Below, piece after piece: positions 52,410-60,603 of a DNA stretch of 64,000 nt. The position numbers were made by a program, and so were the translations under genes. Every line of letters begins with the position of its first letter. The stretch's first letter is position 1. A model generated the notes under the pieces. It ran no database searches, had not been told where the DNA came from, and was given only the letters and a program-made list of their open reading frames with translations. Source of the DNA: Lacisediminihabitans profunda (GTDB taxonomy: Bacteria; Actinomycetota; Actinomycetes; Actinomycetales; Microbacteriaceae); contig NZ_VRMG01000010.1 in NCBI RefSeq assembly GCF_008040105.1, forward strand, positions 95,934-159,933. Direction: 5' to 3'.

Positions 52410-52574
52410 GTGAACCTCCTTCTCATCATCGTGGCGGTCATCGCCGTCGTCCTGCTCGTGACCGGCGGATTCGTCCAGTCGCTGAACTTCCTGATTTGGG
52501 TGGGGATCGTGCTGGCGATCATCGCGGTCATCATCTTCCTGGCGCGCGTGATCACGGGGCGCCGCGGCGTCTGA
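52410..52574 (+). CDS. Small two-helix membrane protein (54 aa), second copy type
   Basis: A 54-residue hydrophobic protein beginning VNLLLIIVAVIAVVLLVTGG with a second helix (about residues 28-47) and a basic end RVITGRRGV. Same length and topology as the protein at 4968-5132, though the sequences differ. GAAAGG lies upstream of the GTG start, and a strong terminator follows the stop, so this is a self-contained gene. The function is unknown. Confidence 0.65.
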   Translation: MNLLLIIVAVIAVVLLVTGGFVQSLNFLIWVGIVLAIIAVIIFLARVITGRRGV

Positions 52575-52591
52575 GCCAGCACACACTGTGC

Positions 52592-52632
52592 GGGCGGTGC
52601 GATCGATTCTTCGGCCGCGCCGCCCCTTTTTT
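52592..52632 (+). terminator. Rho-independent terminator
   Basis: GC-rich stem (GGGCGG-GCG paired with CGC-CCGCCC, with one bulge and a loop of about 14 nt) followed by TTTTTT. It ends the transcript of the small membrane protein gene and separates it from the DMT exporter gene. Confidence 0.85.
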
Positions 52633-52724
52633 GTGAAGGAAGCTCGGTGGGGTCGGCCCGATTGAGGCGGCCAGATAGAGTCGGTGCTCGTGGGTGTCGA
52701 GATCGCCGGCCGACGCCGAGCGCC

Positions 52725-53621
52725 ATGAGGAAGACCGGAGTCGTCGCCCTCGTTCTCGCCTCGGTGTTGTGGGGAACCACCGGCACCGCCGCGACCGGGA
52801 TGCCGGCCTCGGTGAGTCCGGTAGCCGTCGGGGCGGCGACGATGACCATCGGCGGCCTCCTCCTCGCCGCGACCTCGTTCCGCGGGGTGCTGTCGGTGCT
52901 GCGGGAGCCGGGGTCGCGCGGGTGGATCCTCGCGGGTGCCGTCGGGGTGTTCAGCTATCCACTCGCCTTCTATTCGTCCATGAACCTCGCCGGCGTTGCC
53001 ATCGGCAATGTCGTGTCGCTGGGCTCCGGCCCCGTCTTCGCGGCGCTGCTGGAGTGGGTGGTGGAGCGCCGACAACCGACACGGCTCTGGCTGGGTTGCG
53101 CAGCCGCGGCCATTGTCGGCGTCGCCCTGCTCGCGTTCACCGGTCGAGCGGGCGTCGAGGGTTCGCCCGGCCACGGTTCGGTGACGGTCGGGGTACTGCT
53201 CGGCCTCCTCGCCGGCCTGTCGTACGCGTTCTACACCTACGCCTCGTCGAGGGCCATGCACGGCCGCGCGAACAGCCGAGCGGTGGTGGGGTCCATGTTC
53301 GGCGTCGGGGCCGTGGCACTTCTGCCCGTGCTGCTGGCGACGGGAGGGCCCCTCCTGCAGTCGCCGACGACCATCGGCATCACCGCCTACCTCGCCCTGG
53401 GGCCGATGTTCGTCGCGTACCTGCTCTTCGGCATCGGCCTGAGGACCATCCGGAGCAGCATGGCCACCACCATCACCCTGATCGAGCCGGTGGTGGCCAC
53501 GGTGTTGGCCGTGCTGGTCGTGGGGGAGCGGCTCAGCGCGACCGGATGGGCCGGTCTGGCCGTGATCCTGGGGGCGGTCTGCGTGCTCGTTGCGGCCCGT
53601 CTCCCGGGGAAGATCGGCTGA
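52725..53621 (+). CDS. EamA/DMT-family exporter
   Basis: A 298-residue inner-membrane transporter with ten predicted helices arranged as two five-helix EamA repeats. The first repeat starts LVLASVLWGTTGTAATGMP and the second GLLAGLSYAFYTYASSRAM. ITLIEPVVATVLAVLVVGE near the C-terminus is the family's helix 9 signature. It probably exports amino acids or other metabolites with proton exchange; the substrate is not predictable. A TAGAGT box near 52676 may be its -10. The NCS1 permease gene follows 18 bases after its stop with its own promoter. Confidence 0.87.
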   Translation: MRKTGVVALVLASVLWGTTGTAATGMPASVSPVAVGAATMTIGGLLLAATSFRGVLSVLREPGSRGWILAGAVGVFSYPLAFYSSMNLAGVAIGNVVSLGSGPVFAALLEWVVERRQPTRLWLGCAAAAIVGVALLAFTGRAGVEGSPGHGSVTVGVLLGLLAGLSYAFYTYASSRAMHGRANSRAVVGSMFGVGAVALLPVLLATGGPLLQSPTTIGITAYLALGPMFVAYLLFGIGLRTIRSSMATTITLIEPVVATVLAVLVVGERLSATGWAGLAVILGAVCVLVAARLPGKIG

Positions 53622-53626
53622 ACCCG

Positions 53627-53632
53627 TATTAT
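53627..53632 (+). promoter_or_regulatory. -10 box for leaderless permease mRNA
   Basis: TATTAT seven bases before the ATG at 53640. This is the closest match to the -10 consensus among many such arrangements in the window and implies transcription starting at or next to the start codon. Confidence 0.6.
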
Positions 53633-53639
53633 CTTGGGC

Positions 53640-56180
53640 ATGGGATTCGACGACGACGCGCAAACGAGCGGTGTTGCCGGACCGGCGCAACCGACGCGCA
53701 CCCCCGAGGAGCCGCCCTCGACGGAGGATGCGGAGGTCTACGACGACGACGCCCTGGCCGCGGCGCTCTCCGAGGAATCGGTGCGCCTGGGGTACTCCGG
53801 TCCCATCTCGATCATCAGGCCCGATCCGCGCCCGGAGCCTCAGCAGCCGGCGGGTCTCTCGGGGTCGATGACCTCCGCCCCGGCGCCGCGTCCACCCGAG
53901 CCGGTGCGTCCACCCGAGCCGGCGCCGACCAGTCAGATCCCGCTCGCCGACCTTCCGGCGCCCACCGGTCCTCCCGTGGCGTTGCCACCCATTCCGCCGC
54001 CGACCGAGTTCGCCGTCGCCCCGCCGGTCGTGCTCCCGCCGCCCCCGCACCGGGAGTCGCTCCCCGACGCCGAGCTCGTGCGCGGATTCGACGGCCAGGC
54101 GGTGGCCGAGGGCAGCACGGCGAACGCGATGAAGACGCTTGAGCAGCAGCTGAGGCTCCGCGCCGATGAGGCGAGCGCCTATCGCGACTGGGAGTCGCGG
54201 ATGCTGGCCATCGGCACCCCGGAGGCGATCCGCTCCGTCGAGGCCGCGCGCCCGGGATTCGCCGGTGTCCTCACCCCGGACGAGGGTTTCCTCGAGTTCC
54301 TCGAGGCGGCGAAAGGCTCGGACCAGCCTGTGGATGCCGCGCCGACGTCCGGACCCTACGACCTGGTCGAACCGTCACCGACCGGCCGCGCACCGATGGA
54401 GGTCGTCGCCGCCGCGCCCACCTGGTCCTCGATCGTGCCGTCCGCCGCCGACTACCCGCATCCCGCCGAGACGAAGTCCACCGAGGTTCCGCTGCTCGAT
54501 TCGGCACTCGGGCCGCTGGGCACGGACTCCCAGCCGGTCTCCGGCCCCCTCTACGACGTCGAACCCGAGGACGACGTCGATGAGACCGACCGGGTGCCGT
54601 CGGATGCGACCGGCCCGTTCGCGGTGACGCTGTCGGGCGTCGCGATCGCCCAACCCGGCGCCGCCGTGGGGCCGATCACTCCCCTCGAGACCCCGCGTAC
54701 CTCCCCGGCCGAGACCGTCATACCCCACGAGGAGCGGCAGGCACCTCGGGCCTTCGCCGTCGAGCCCTTCGGGGTGGAGCCCACCGCCGTCGACCAGCGC
54801 GTCGGGCGGGCGGCCCGGCTGTTCTGGCTGTGGTTCTCGGCGAACTCCTCGGTGCTCAGCCTCGCCTTCGGCGGTATCCTGATCTCGCTCGGGGTGAGCC
54901 TTCGCCAGGCGATCGTCGCGGCCTTCGTCGGAGTCGCCATCTCCTTTCTGCCGCTGGGCCTCGGCACCCTCGCCGGCAAATGGAGCGGTCAGCCGACCAT
55001 GGTCGCCTCCCGGGCGACGTTCGGGCACGTGGGCAACGTCCTGCCCGCGGTTCTCGCGGTGATCACCCGTCTCTTCTGGGGAGCGGTGCTGCTCTGGCTC
55101 CTCGCCGCATCGACGGCGCGCATCCTGGTGGGCGCCGGGCTGGGCGGGCCGTTCAGCGAGCGTCAGGTCGCGCTGCTCGCGATGGCCCTGGGGTTCCTCA
55201 TCGCGCTGGTGGTCGCCTACTTCGGCTACGGGCTCTTCGCGCGCATCCAGCTGGGTCTCAGCATCGTGTCGGCCCTGCTCATCGCGGGCCTGGTCGCCCT
55301 CACCTGGACCTCGGTGGACATCACCAAGGCCCTCACCATCGGCGACGGCCCGTGGATCCTGGTCGTGACGGGCGTCGTTCTCGTCTTCAGCTTCGTCGGC
55401 CTCATCTGGGCGAACAGCAGCGCCGATCTCGCGCGTTACCAGCGCCCGGGAACCTCCGGTGCCGCGTCCATGCTTCTCGCGCCGTTCGGCACGACTCTCG
55501 CGCCGTTCCTGCTCATCGCCTACGGGGCGGTACTGGCGGCGTCCAACCCGACCACGGCATCCGGTCTCGCCCGGACGCCGATCGACACGATCGTGGCCCT
55601 CCTCCCGGCCTGGTATCCCATACCGCTCCTCGCCGCCACGACGCTGAGCCTGCTCTCCGGCGTGATCCTGAGCATCTACTCCGGCGGATTCGCGGTGCAG
55701 GCGACGGGGCTGAGGGTGCTTCGGCCGTGGGCGACCGTGATCGTCGGGGCCCTCCTGTTCGCCATCGCGATGCTGCTCAGCTACACGGTGACGGATGTCG
55801 CCCCGCTCTTCCGGGATGTCGCCACGACACTCGCCGTGCCGGTCGCCGCCTGGGCCGGCATCTTCGCGGCGGAGATGCTGATCCGCCGTCGTCGGTTCGA
55901 CACCGGCTCGCTCCTCGCCCGCGGCGGGGTGTACCCAGCGGTCAACTGGGTGAACCTGTCGATGCTCGTGGTCGCGACCGCCATCGGGCTGGGATTCACG
56001 AGCGCGACGGTCGGCTGGCTCGGCTGGGAAGGCTACCTGTTCGGAGCCACCGGGGTGCCGTTGACGAGTGAGCTGGGCGGCACCGACATCGGCGTGCTGA
56101 TTGCCCTCGCTCTCGGCGTGCTCACTCCGCTCGTCTCGGGTGTGCCCACGGTGCGCCGGCAGGAGCGGGCGCGAGCCTGA
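53640..56180 (+). CDS. NCS1-type permease with about 390-residue disordered N-terminus
   Basis: An 846-residue membrane protein. Residues from about 390 form a 12-helix NCS1 (nucleobase/cation symporter) domain: FSANSSVLSLAFGGILISLG, GTLAGKWSGQPTMVASRATF with the family's GQPTM-RATFG signature, and GLIWANSSADLARYQRPG. Members carry cytosine, allantoin, uracil or related compounds. The preceding 390 residues are Pro/Ala/Glu-rich and disordered (long PP and PEP stretches) with one helical island (about residues 160-225). Such an extension is very unusual for this family and suggests cytoplasmic scaffolding or regulation. The ATG at 53640 has no ribosome-binding site and is leaderless. Confidence 0.83.
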   Translation: MGFDDDAQTSGVAGPAQPTRTPEEPPSTEDAEVYDDDALAAALSEESVRLGYSGPISIIRPDPRPEPQQPAGLSGSMTSAPAPRPPEPVRPPEPAPTSQIPLADLPAPTGPPVALPPIPPPTEFAVAPPVVLPPPPHRESLPDAELVRGFDGQAVAEGSTANAMKTLEQQLRLRADEASAYRDWESRMLAIGTPEAIRSVEAARPGFAGVLTPDEGFLEFLEAAKGSDQPVDAAPTSGPYDLVEPSPTGRAPMEVVAAAPTWSSIVPSAADYPHPAETKSTEVPLLDSALGPLGTDSQPVSGPLYDVEPEDDVDETDRVPSDATGPFAVTLSGVAIAQPGAAVGPITPLETPRTSPAETVIPHEERQAPRAFAVEPFGVEPTAVDQRVGRAARLFWLWFSANSSVLSLAFGGILISLGVSLRQAIVAAFVGVAISFLPLGLGTLAGKWSGQPTMVASRATFGHVGNVLPAVLAVITRLFWGAVLLWLLAASTARILVGAGLGGPFSERQVALLAMALGFLIALVVAYFGYGLFARIQLGLSIVSALLIAGLVALTWTSVDITKALTIGDGPWILVVTGVVLVFSFVGLIWANSSADLARYQRPGTSGAASMLLAPFGTTLAPFLLIAYGAVLAASNPTTASGLARTPIDTIVALLPAWYPIPLLAATTLSLLSGVILSIYSGGFAVQATGLRVLRPWATVIVGALLFAIAMLLSYTVTDVAPLFRDVATTLAVPVAAWAGIFAAEMLIRRRRFDTGSLLARGGVYPAVNWVNLSMLVVATAIGLGFTSATVGWLGWEGYLFGATGVPLTSELGGTDIGVLIALALGVLTPLVSGVPTVRRQERARA

Positions 56181-56231
56181 CCGTACCCCCGCGGCAATCG
56201 GTCGTGGGTGCTCTGAAACTAGAATGGCCTC

Positions 56232-57050
56232 ATGCCTCACACCGTCGTCGACGTCAACGCGGTCGTCGAGCGACTGTGGCCCATGAGCGGCGCCGAGGCC
56301 TGGGACGCGCCAGGGGTGCTCTCGGGCGACCCGGCCGCCCCCGTCACGACCATCCATCTCGCGGTCGACGCCGTGCTCGATGTGGCGGATGAGGCGGCGG
56401 CCGCCGGGGCCGACCTTCTGCTGGTTCACCACCCGCTGCTGCTGCGCGGAGTGACCTCGATCGCCGAGGACCGCTACAAGGGGGCCGTGCTCGCGCGGCT
56501 GATCCGGGCGAACTGCGCCCTGATTGCCGCCCACACCAACGCCGACGTCGTCGAGACCGGCACGTCGGCCGTGCTCGCCGCCGCGCTCGGACTCGTCGAC
56601 CCACTGCCGATCACGAGCGCCGAGACGCCGACCCGCGGAATCGGCCGGGTGGGCAGGCTCGCCGAGCCCTCGACGGTCGGCCGACTCGCGCGTCTGCTGG
56701 CCGAGATCCTCCCGGCGACCGCCTCGGGCATCCGGGTGTCCGGGGAGTACGACCGCCCCGTCAGCACGGTGGCGCTGTGCGGCGGAGCGGGCGATTCGCT
56801 GCTCTCCGAGCCGGCGGTCCTCGCGGCGGACGTCTACATCACGTCGGACCTGCGGCATCATCCCGCGTCCGAATCGCGGGAGAACTCCCGCGTCGGCGGC
56901 GGCCCCGCCCTCATCGACGTGTCGCACTGGGCGAGCGAATGGCTGTGGCTCGACACCGCGGCCGCGGAGCTGCGCGCCGCGCTTCCGGGAGTCGACGTGA
57001 CCGTGAGCGACATCCGCACCGACCCGTGGGATTTTACGATTGTCCAATAA
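56232..57050 (+). CDS. Nif3-like dinuclear metal-centre protein
   Basis: A 272-residue member of the Nif3/YbgI (DUF34) family, which form hexameric rings binding two metal ions per subunit. Metal-ligand motifs are LLLVHHPLLLRG (about residues 64-75), AAHTNADV (about 97-104) and, near the C-terminus, DVSHWASEWLW. The enzymatic role is debated (a GTP cyclohydrolase-like or housekeeping function has been proposed). A TAGAAT box six bases before the ATG indicates a leaderless message. The zinc-ribbon-type protein follows 18 bases later, a neighbour pair conserved in actinobacteria. Confidence 0.93.
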   Translation: MPHTVVDVNAVVERLWPMSGAEAWDAPGVLSGDPAAPVTTIHLAVDAVLDVADEAAAAGADLLLVHHPLLLRGVTSIAEDRYKGAVLARLIRANCALIAAHTNADVVETGTSAVLAAALGLVDPLPITSAETPTRGIGRVGRLAEPSTVGRLARLLAEILPATASGIRVSGEYDRPVSTVALCGGAGDSLLSEPAVLAADVYITSDLRHHPASESRENSRVGGGPALIDVSHWASEWLWLDTAAAELRAALPGVDVTVSDIRTDPWDFTIVQ

Positions 57051-57068
57051 CCAGCAAGCGAGGGCCAC

Positions 57069-57809
57069 ATGCCACTGAAATCCAGCCCGAACGACCAGGC
57101 GCGACTCCTGGAACTGCAGGCGATCGACATCCGCCTGCAGCAGCTCGACCACCGAGCCAAGACACTGCCCGAGATCGCCGCCCTCGCCGGCCTGTCGAGC
57201 GACGCCGACGCGCTTCGTCGCGAACTCGCGAGCTCGAACGGCGCGCTCGAAGACGCGCGCCGGGAACTCGGTCGCATCGAGTCGGATGTCGCCGTCGTCG
57301 AGGCGCGGATCAAGCGGGACACGGAGCGCCTCCAGGGCTCGTCGTCCGTGAAGGACGTCGCGGGATTCGAGAGCGAACTGGCGGGCCTCCGGCGCCGCCA
57401 GCTCGACCTCGAGGAGATCGAGCTCGGCGTGATGGAGCGGGTGGACGGGCTCGAAGCGGCGGCGGCGGAACTCACCGGACGGCACGACGAGCTCGCGGCG
57501 AGGATTGCGGCGGCGGCGGCCGAGAAGGATGCCGTGCTGGAGGCGCTCACGAGCGAGCGCGCCCACGCGGCCGCCAGCCGGTCGAGCCTCGCCGGCACGC
57601 TGCCGGAGGACCTCCTCGCCCTCTATGAGCGCCAGCGGGCGCGCTATGGGTTCGGGGCGTCGTTGCTGCGCGGCGGAGTGTCGAGCGCGAGCGGCGTGAA
57701 GCTCAACGAGAACGACATGGCCGCGATCCGGTCAGCCGACCCCGACGAGGTCCTGCTCTGCCCGGACAGCAGCGCGATTCTGGTGCGCACGGCCGAGTCG
57801 GGGCTCTAG
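57069..57809 (+). CDS. Coiled-coil protein of the C4-zinc-ribbon family, ribbon degenerate
   Basis: A 246-residue protein: a long antiparallel coiled coil (about residues 10-180) followed by the remains of a C4-type zinc ribbon. In the family the ribbon carries two CxxC pairs; here the first pair region reads GGVSSASGVKLNENDMAAIR with no Cys, and the second keeps only one Cys (LLCPDSSAILVR), so zinc cannot be bound in the normal way. The family is linked by neighbourhood to Nif3 and RNase H/cobalamin genes; its role is unclear. Coupled to the Nif3 gene. Its stop overlaps the stop of the convergent apbE gene. Confidence 0.85.
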   Translation: MPLKSSPNDQARLLELQAIDIRLQQLDHRAKTLPEIAALAGLSSDADALRRELASSNGALEDARRELGRIESDVAVVEARIKRDTERLQGSSSVKDVAGFESELAGLRRRQLDLEEIELGVMERVDGLEAAAAELTGRHDELAARIAAAAAEKDAVLEALTSERAHAAASRSSLAGTLPEDLLALYERQRARYGFGASLLRGGVSSASGVKLNENDMAAIRSADPDEVLLCPDSSAILVRTAESGL

Positions 57810-58576
57810 GCGAGAAGCGGGCTCACCCGCGGCGTGGCGAGCGCGCTGCGAAAGCCGGGGGTCGCCCGGAGATTGCCCGCACGATCAACGGTGAGTGCAT
57901 CGATCGACCAGCGTGCGGTGAACTGGTCGAGGCTCGTCCCGCCCCCGGAGACGATCGCCGTGGCGAGCACGTCGGCCGTGACGATGCTGCTCGCGACGAC
58001 GGTGGCCTGAACGAATTCCGTCGGTTCGAGGCTTCCCTTGCGCCAGATGTGATCGCCCCGCTCGGCGCTGCCCGAGGTGGCGATCGCCCGGCGGTCGCCG
58101 ACGAGGGTCACCGAGCACAGCAGGGCGAGCCGGTCGGCCGGGTCCGCAATGCCCAGCGTCCACGGCTGGCCTGGCGATTGCGACCCGCGGCACAGGATGT
58201 CGCCGCCGGCGTTGATGCTCCAGTCGACGAACCCGGCGTCATCCAGCACGGAGGCCGCCCGCTCGATTGTCTCCGCCTTGACGATTCCGTTCAGGTCGAT
58301 GATTCCGTCCGGACGGTGCGGGGTGAACGCGCCTCCGGTCTCGTTGCGCCACAGCAGTGCCTCGGCGTACGACCTCCTCAGCTCGGGGCTCGACGCCATG
58401 AGGGCGAGGGAGCCGGAGGCGACCCTGCTCAGTTCAGAGTCGGCGCGGTACAGGCTGAATCGGTGGTCTGCCTCCGCGAAGATCTCCTCGACCCTCTCCA
58501 GGGCACGACCCGCCGAGTCGACACCCGGCAGCTCGACGGAGACCGCCGTGCCCATGGTGAAGAAGACGTGGCGCAT
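57806..58576 (-). CDS. apbE: FAD:protein FMN transferase
   Basis: A 256-residue flavin transferase that attaches FMN to a Thr of target proteins outside the membrane. It starts with VFFTMGTAVSVELPG and has the FAD-site NGIVKAETIERA (usually GGIAKGYA), SINAGGDILCRG and ATSGSAERGDHI, with Mg-binding Asp/Thr in VVASSIVTADVLATAIV. There is no lipoprotein signal. The gene directly upstream encodes an FMN-binding-domain protein, its probable substrate. Third gene of the electron-transfer operon on the minus strand. Confidence 0.91.
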   Translation of the reverse strand: MRHVFFTMGTAVSVELPGVDSAGRALERVEEIFAEADHRFSLYRADSELSRVASGSLALMASSPELRRSYAEALLWRNETGGAFTPHRPDGIIDLNGIVKAETIERAASVLDDAGFVDWSINAGGDILCRGSQSPGQPWTLGIADPADRLALLCSVTLVGDRRAIATSGSAERGDHIWRKGSLEPTEFVQATVVASSIVTADVLATAIVSGGGTSLDQFTARWSIDALTVDRAGNLRATPGFRSALATPRVSPLLA

Positions 58577-58583
58577 CGAAACC

Positions 58584-59075
58584 TCAGAATCCGGCCTGGT
58601 CGAGGGCCGACTGAGCCGAGCTCAGGTAGCCATCGGTTGTGTAGGTCGCCCCGCTCACGTTGGATACCTTGGCGGACTGCGCCTTGATCACTTCCGACCT
58701 CAGGATGGGGGCGGCGTAGTTGCTGATCTGAACGGACCGACCACCGTTGTCGGTGAGCTGGAGGGCCACCACGCTGGTGATCTTGCCGCCCGCGACGACG
58801 ACCTTGACCTGAACGTTGCCGAATGGCGTGTTCTCGCTCGTGCCGGTGTATGAGCCGTCCTTCGGGCCGGCCGCCGCAGTGGTTGCGGTGGTGGCTCCCG
58901 CCGACGCTCCGGCCGTCGGCGTGGCGGCCGGGGCCGCACCGCTCGAGGCGCCCGTCGTGCTCGTGCCTTGCGAGGCGGAGGTCGCCGTGCTGATGGCGGC
59001 GGCTCCAAACTGCCAGCCGATCACCAGGACGCTTACCGAGGCGAAGATACCGGTCAATGTTGCGCGTGTTCTCAC
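58584..59075 (-). CDS. Exported FMN-binding domain protein
   Basis: A 163-residue protein with an N-terminal membrane/signal helix (about residues 6-27), a low-complexity Ala/Thr/Ser/Gly linker (about residues 30-70), and an FMN-binding domain (about residues 72-163). The flavinylation motif is SGATYTT near residue 143, with the Thr as expected FMN attachment site for ApbE. The GTG start overlaps the stop of the ferric-reductase-like gene (GTGA), so the genes are coupled. It most likely shuttles electrons outside the membrane. Confidence 0.88.
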   Translation of the reverse strand: MRTRATLTGIFASVSVLVIGWQFGAAAISTATSASQGTSTTGASSGAAPAATPTAGASAGATTATTAAAGPKDGSYTGTSENTPFGNVQVKVVVAGGKITSVVALQLTDNGGRSVQISNYAAPILRSEVIKAQSAKVSNVSGATYTTDGYLSSAQSALDQAGF

Positions 59076-60499
59076 CAGTCGAACCTTTCCGTGTGAAGTT
59101 GGTGTTGCGGCAGTCCGCTCGCGCGGGCCTCGGCTTCGACGAGGTCGAGCCAGGCGGTGGGGCCGCAGATGTAGAGGTCGGATTTCGCGAGGTCGGGAAA
59201 CACGCTGCGAAGGCTCACGCCGCGCTGCGCGTCGGCCGCGGGCATCCAGGTGCGTCCGGTTCTCGCGCGGCGCCCGATCATCGTGTAGACGGTGGCGCCC
59301 TTCTTCTTGGCGAGGGAGATGATCTCGTTCCAGAGGTAGGTCTCCTGCTCGTCGGATGCCCGAAGCAGGATGGTGGCCTCTCCCGGTGCCAGAGGGGACT
59401 GTTCGAGCAGCGCCCGCACCGGCGTGATGCCGATGCCGGCGACGACGATCGCCAGGCGCGGAGCGGAGCGTGCCCGATCGGTGAACAGGCCGTACGGGCC
59501 CTCGAGCGAGACGCGGGTTCCCGGCGGGATCTGGCTGATGCTGCCCGACCCACCGCCGAGGTCGCGAACCGTGATTCGCGCCGCCCGGTCGGTCGGCATC
59601 GCCGACAGGGAGATCGGGTGCGAGTGCCACCAGGTCCTGCCCGTCCAGAACCGCCAGATGAAGAACTGTCCGCCAGAGGAGCCGAGCTCGCGCAGGTCGT
59701 GCCCGGTCATGTGGATGGAGACGACGCCGGGGGCAACGGTCTCCACCTTCTGCACCCGGATGCGGTGCCGGAGGCTCGACACCACGGGCTCGACGAAGCG
59801 ATAGGTGATGATCGCGCCGAGCGCGAGCACGTAGAGCGAGATCCAGTAGGCGCGCTCTAGGCTGCCCTGGGCGAGGATTCCGCCCACGCTCAACTGGTGC
59901 GGGACCGCCGCGATCACCGCGGCATAGCTGAGCAGGTGAACGAGGTGCCAGCCCTCGTAGCTGAAGCGCTTGCGCACCGCCACGAAGGAGGTCACGACCA
60001 CCACGATCAGCAGGCCGAGGCCCACGAAGGCGAGCGGCATGTCCGGGACGGCGAGCAGACTGAAAACCTCGGCGACGGGGTTGACGCCCTCGGTCATCCC
60101 GTAGCCCACGAGGAGCAGCGCGGCGTGCGCGAGCAGCAGGTAGAGCGCTGGCTTGCCGAGGGATCGGTGCACGGCCATGGCCCGGTCGTGGCCGATCGTG
60201 CTGTCGATGATCGGCACGCGGGCCGCCAGCACGAGCATCACGAGGATGAAGTCGGTGCCGACCAGGCCGGCGATGATGCCGAAGGAGGTCACAGCGCCGG
60301 CGACCGTGGCGAACTTGGACATGCCGCCGGTGGCGAGGAAGAGGGCGATCGCGACCGCGCCGGACGACCAGAGGGCGGCGACGAGGAGATCCGCTGCGCG
60401 CGCACGGCGTCGATATTGGCGGCGGCGGTCCGGGCGCGGCGATCCGGCGCGGCGAGGCATCGGCTGGGCCGACTGCCGGGTCTGCGTCTGGGAGGGCAT
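59072..60499 (-). CDS. Ferric-reductase-like transmembrane flavoprotein
   Basis: A 475-residue membrane oxidoreductase. Six membrane helices (about residues 38-235) form a ferric-reductase/NOX-type domain with histidines for heme in GHDRAMAVHRSLGKPALYLL and SYEGWHLVHLLSYAAV. An FAD-binding barrel follows (about residues 245-345, TWWHSHPISLSA), then an NAD(P)H domain (about residues 350-475, VVAGIGITPVRALLEQ and DLYICGPTAWLD). It should move electrons from cytoplasmic NAD(P)H across the membrane to the exported FMN protein. First gene of the three-gene module. Confidence 0.88.
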   Translation of the reverse strand: MPSQTQTRQSAQPMPRRAGSPRPDRRRQYRRRARAADLLVAALWSSGAVAIALFLATGGMSKFATVAGAVTSFGIIAGLVGTDFILVMLVLAARVPIIDSTIGHDRAMAVHRSLGKPALYLLLAHAALLLVGYGMTEGVNPVAEVFSLLAVPDMPLAFVGLGLLIVVVVTSFVAVRKRFSYEGWHLVHLLSYAAVIAAVPHQLSVGGILAQGSLERAYWISLYVLALGAIITYRFVEPVVSSLRHRIRVQKVETVAPGVVSIHMTGHDLRELGSSGGQFFIWRFWTGRTWWHSHPISLSAMPTDRAARITVRDLGGGSGSISQIPPGTRVSLEGPYGLFTDRARSAPRLAIVVAGIGITPVRALLEQSPLAPGEATILLRASDEQETYLWNEIISLAKKKGATVYTMIGRRARTGRTWMPAADAQRGVSLRSVFPDLAKSDLYICGPTAWLDLVEAEARASGLPQHQLHTERFDW

Positions 60500-60603
60500 G
60501 GCATCCTGACTGAATCGCGGCCGCCGGATTTCGACGACTAGTTCAGCATTAGCTCAGAAGCTATGCAGGCACCGTGAAGCAGGCATGGGCGCCGTGAGAG
60601 TTC

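Noticed and set aside
54375..57566. 1063-codon minus-strand frame
   Set aside because: Antisense across the NCS1 permease, Nif3 and coiled-coil genes; Arg/Gly/His-rich nonsense composition.
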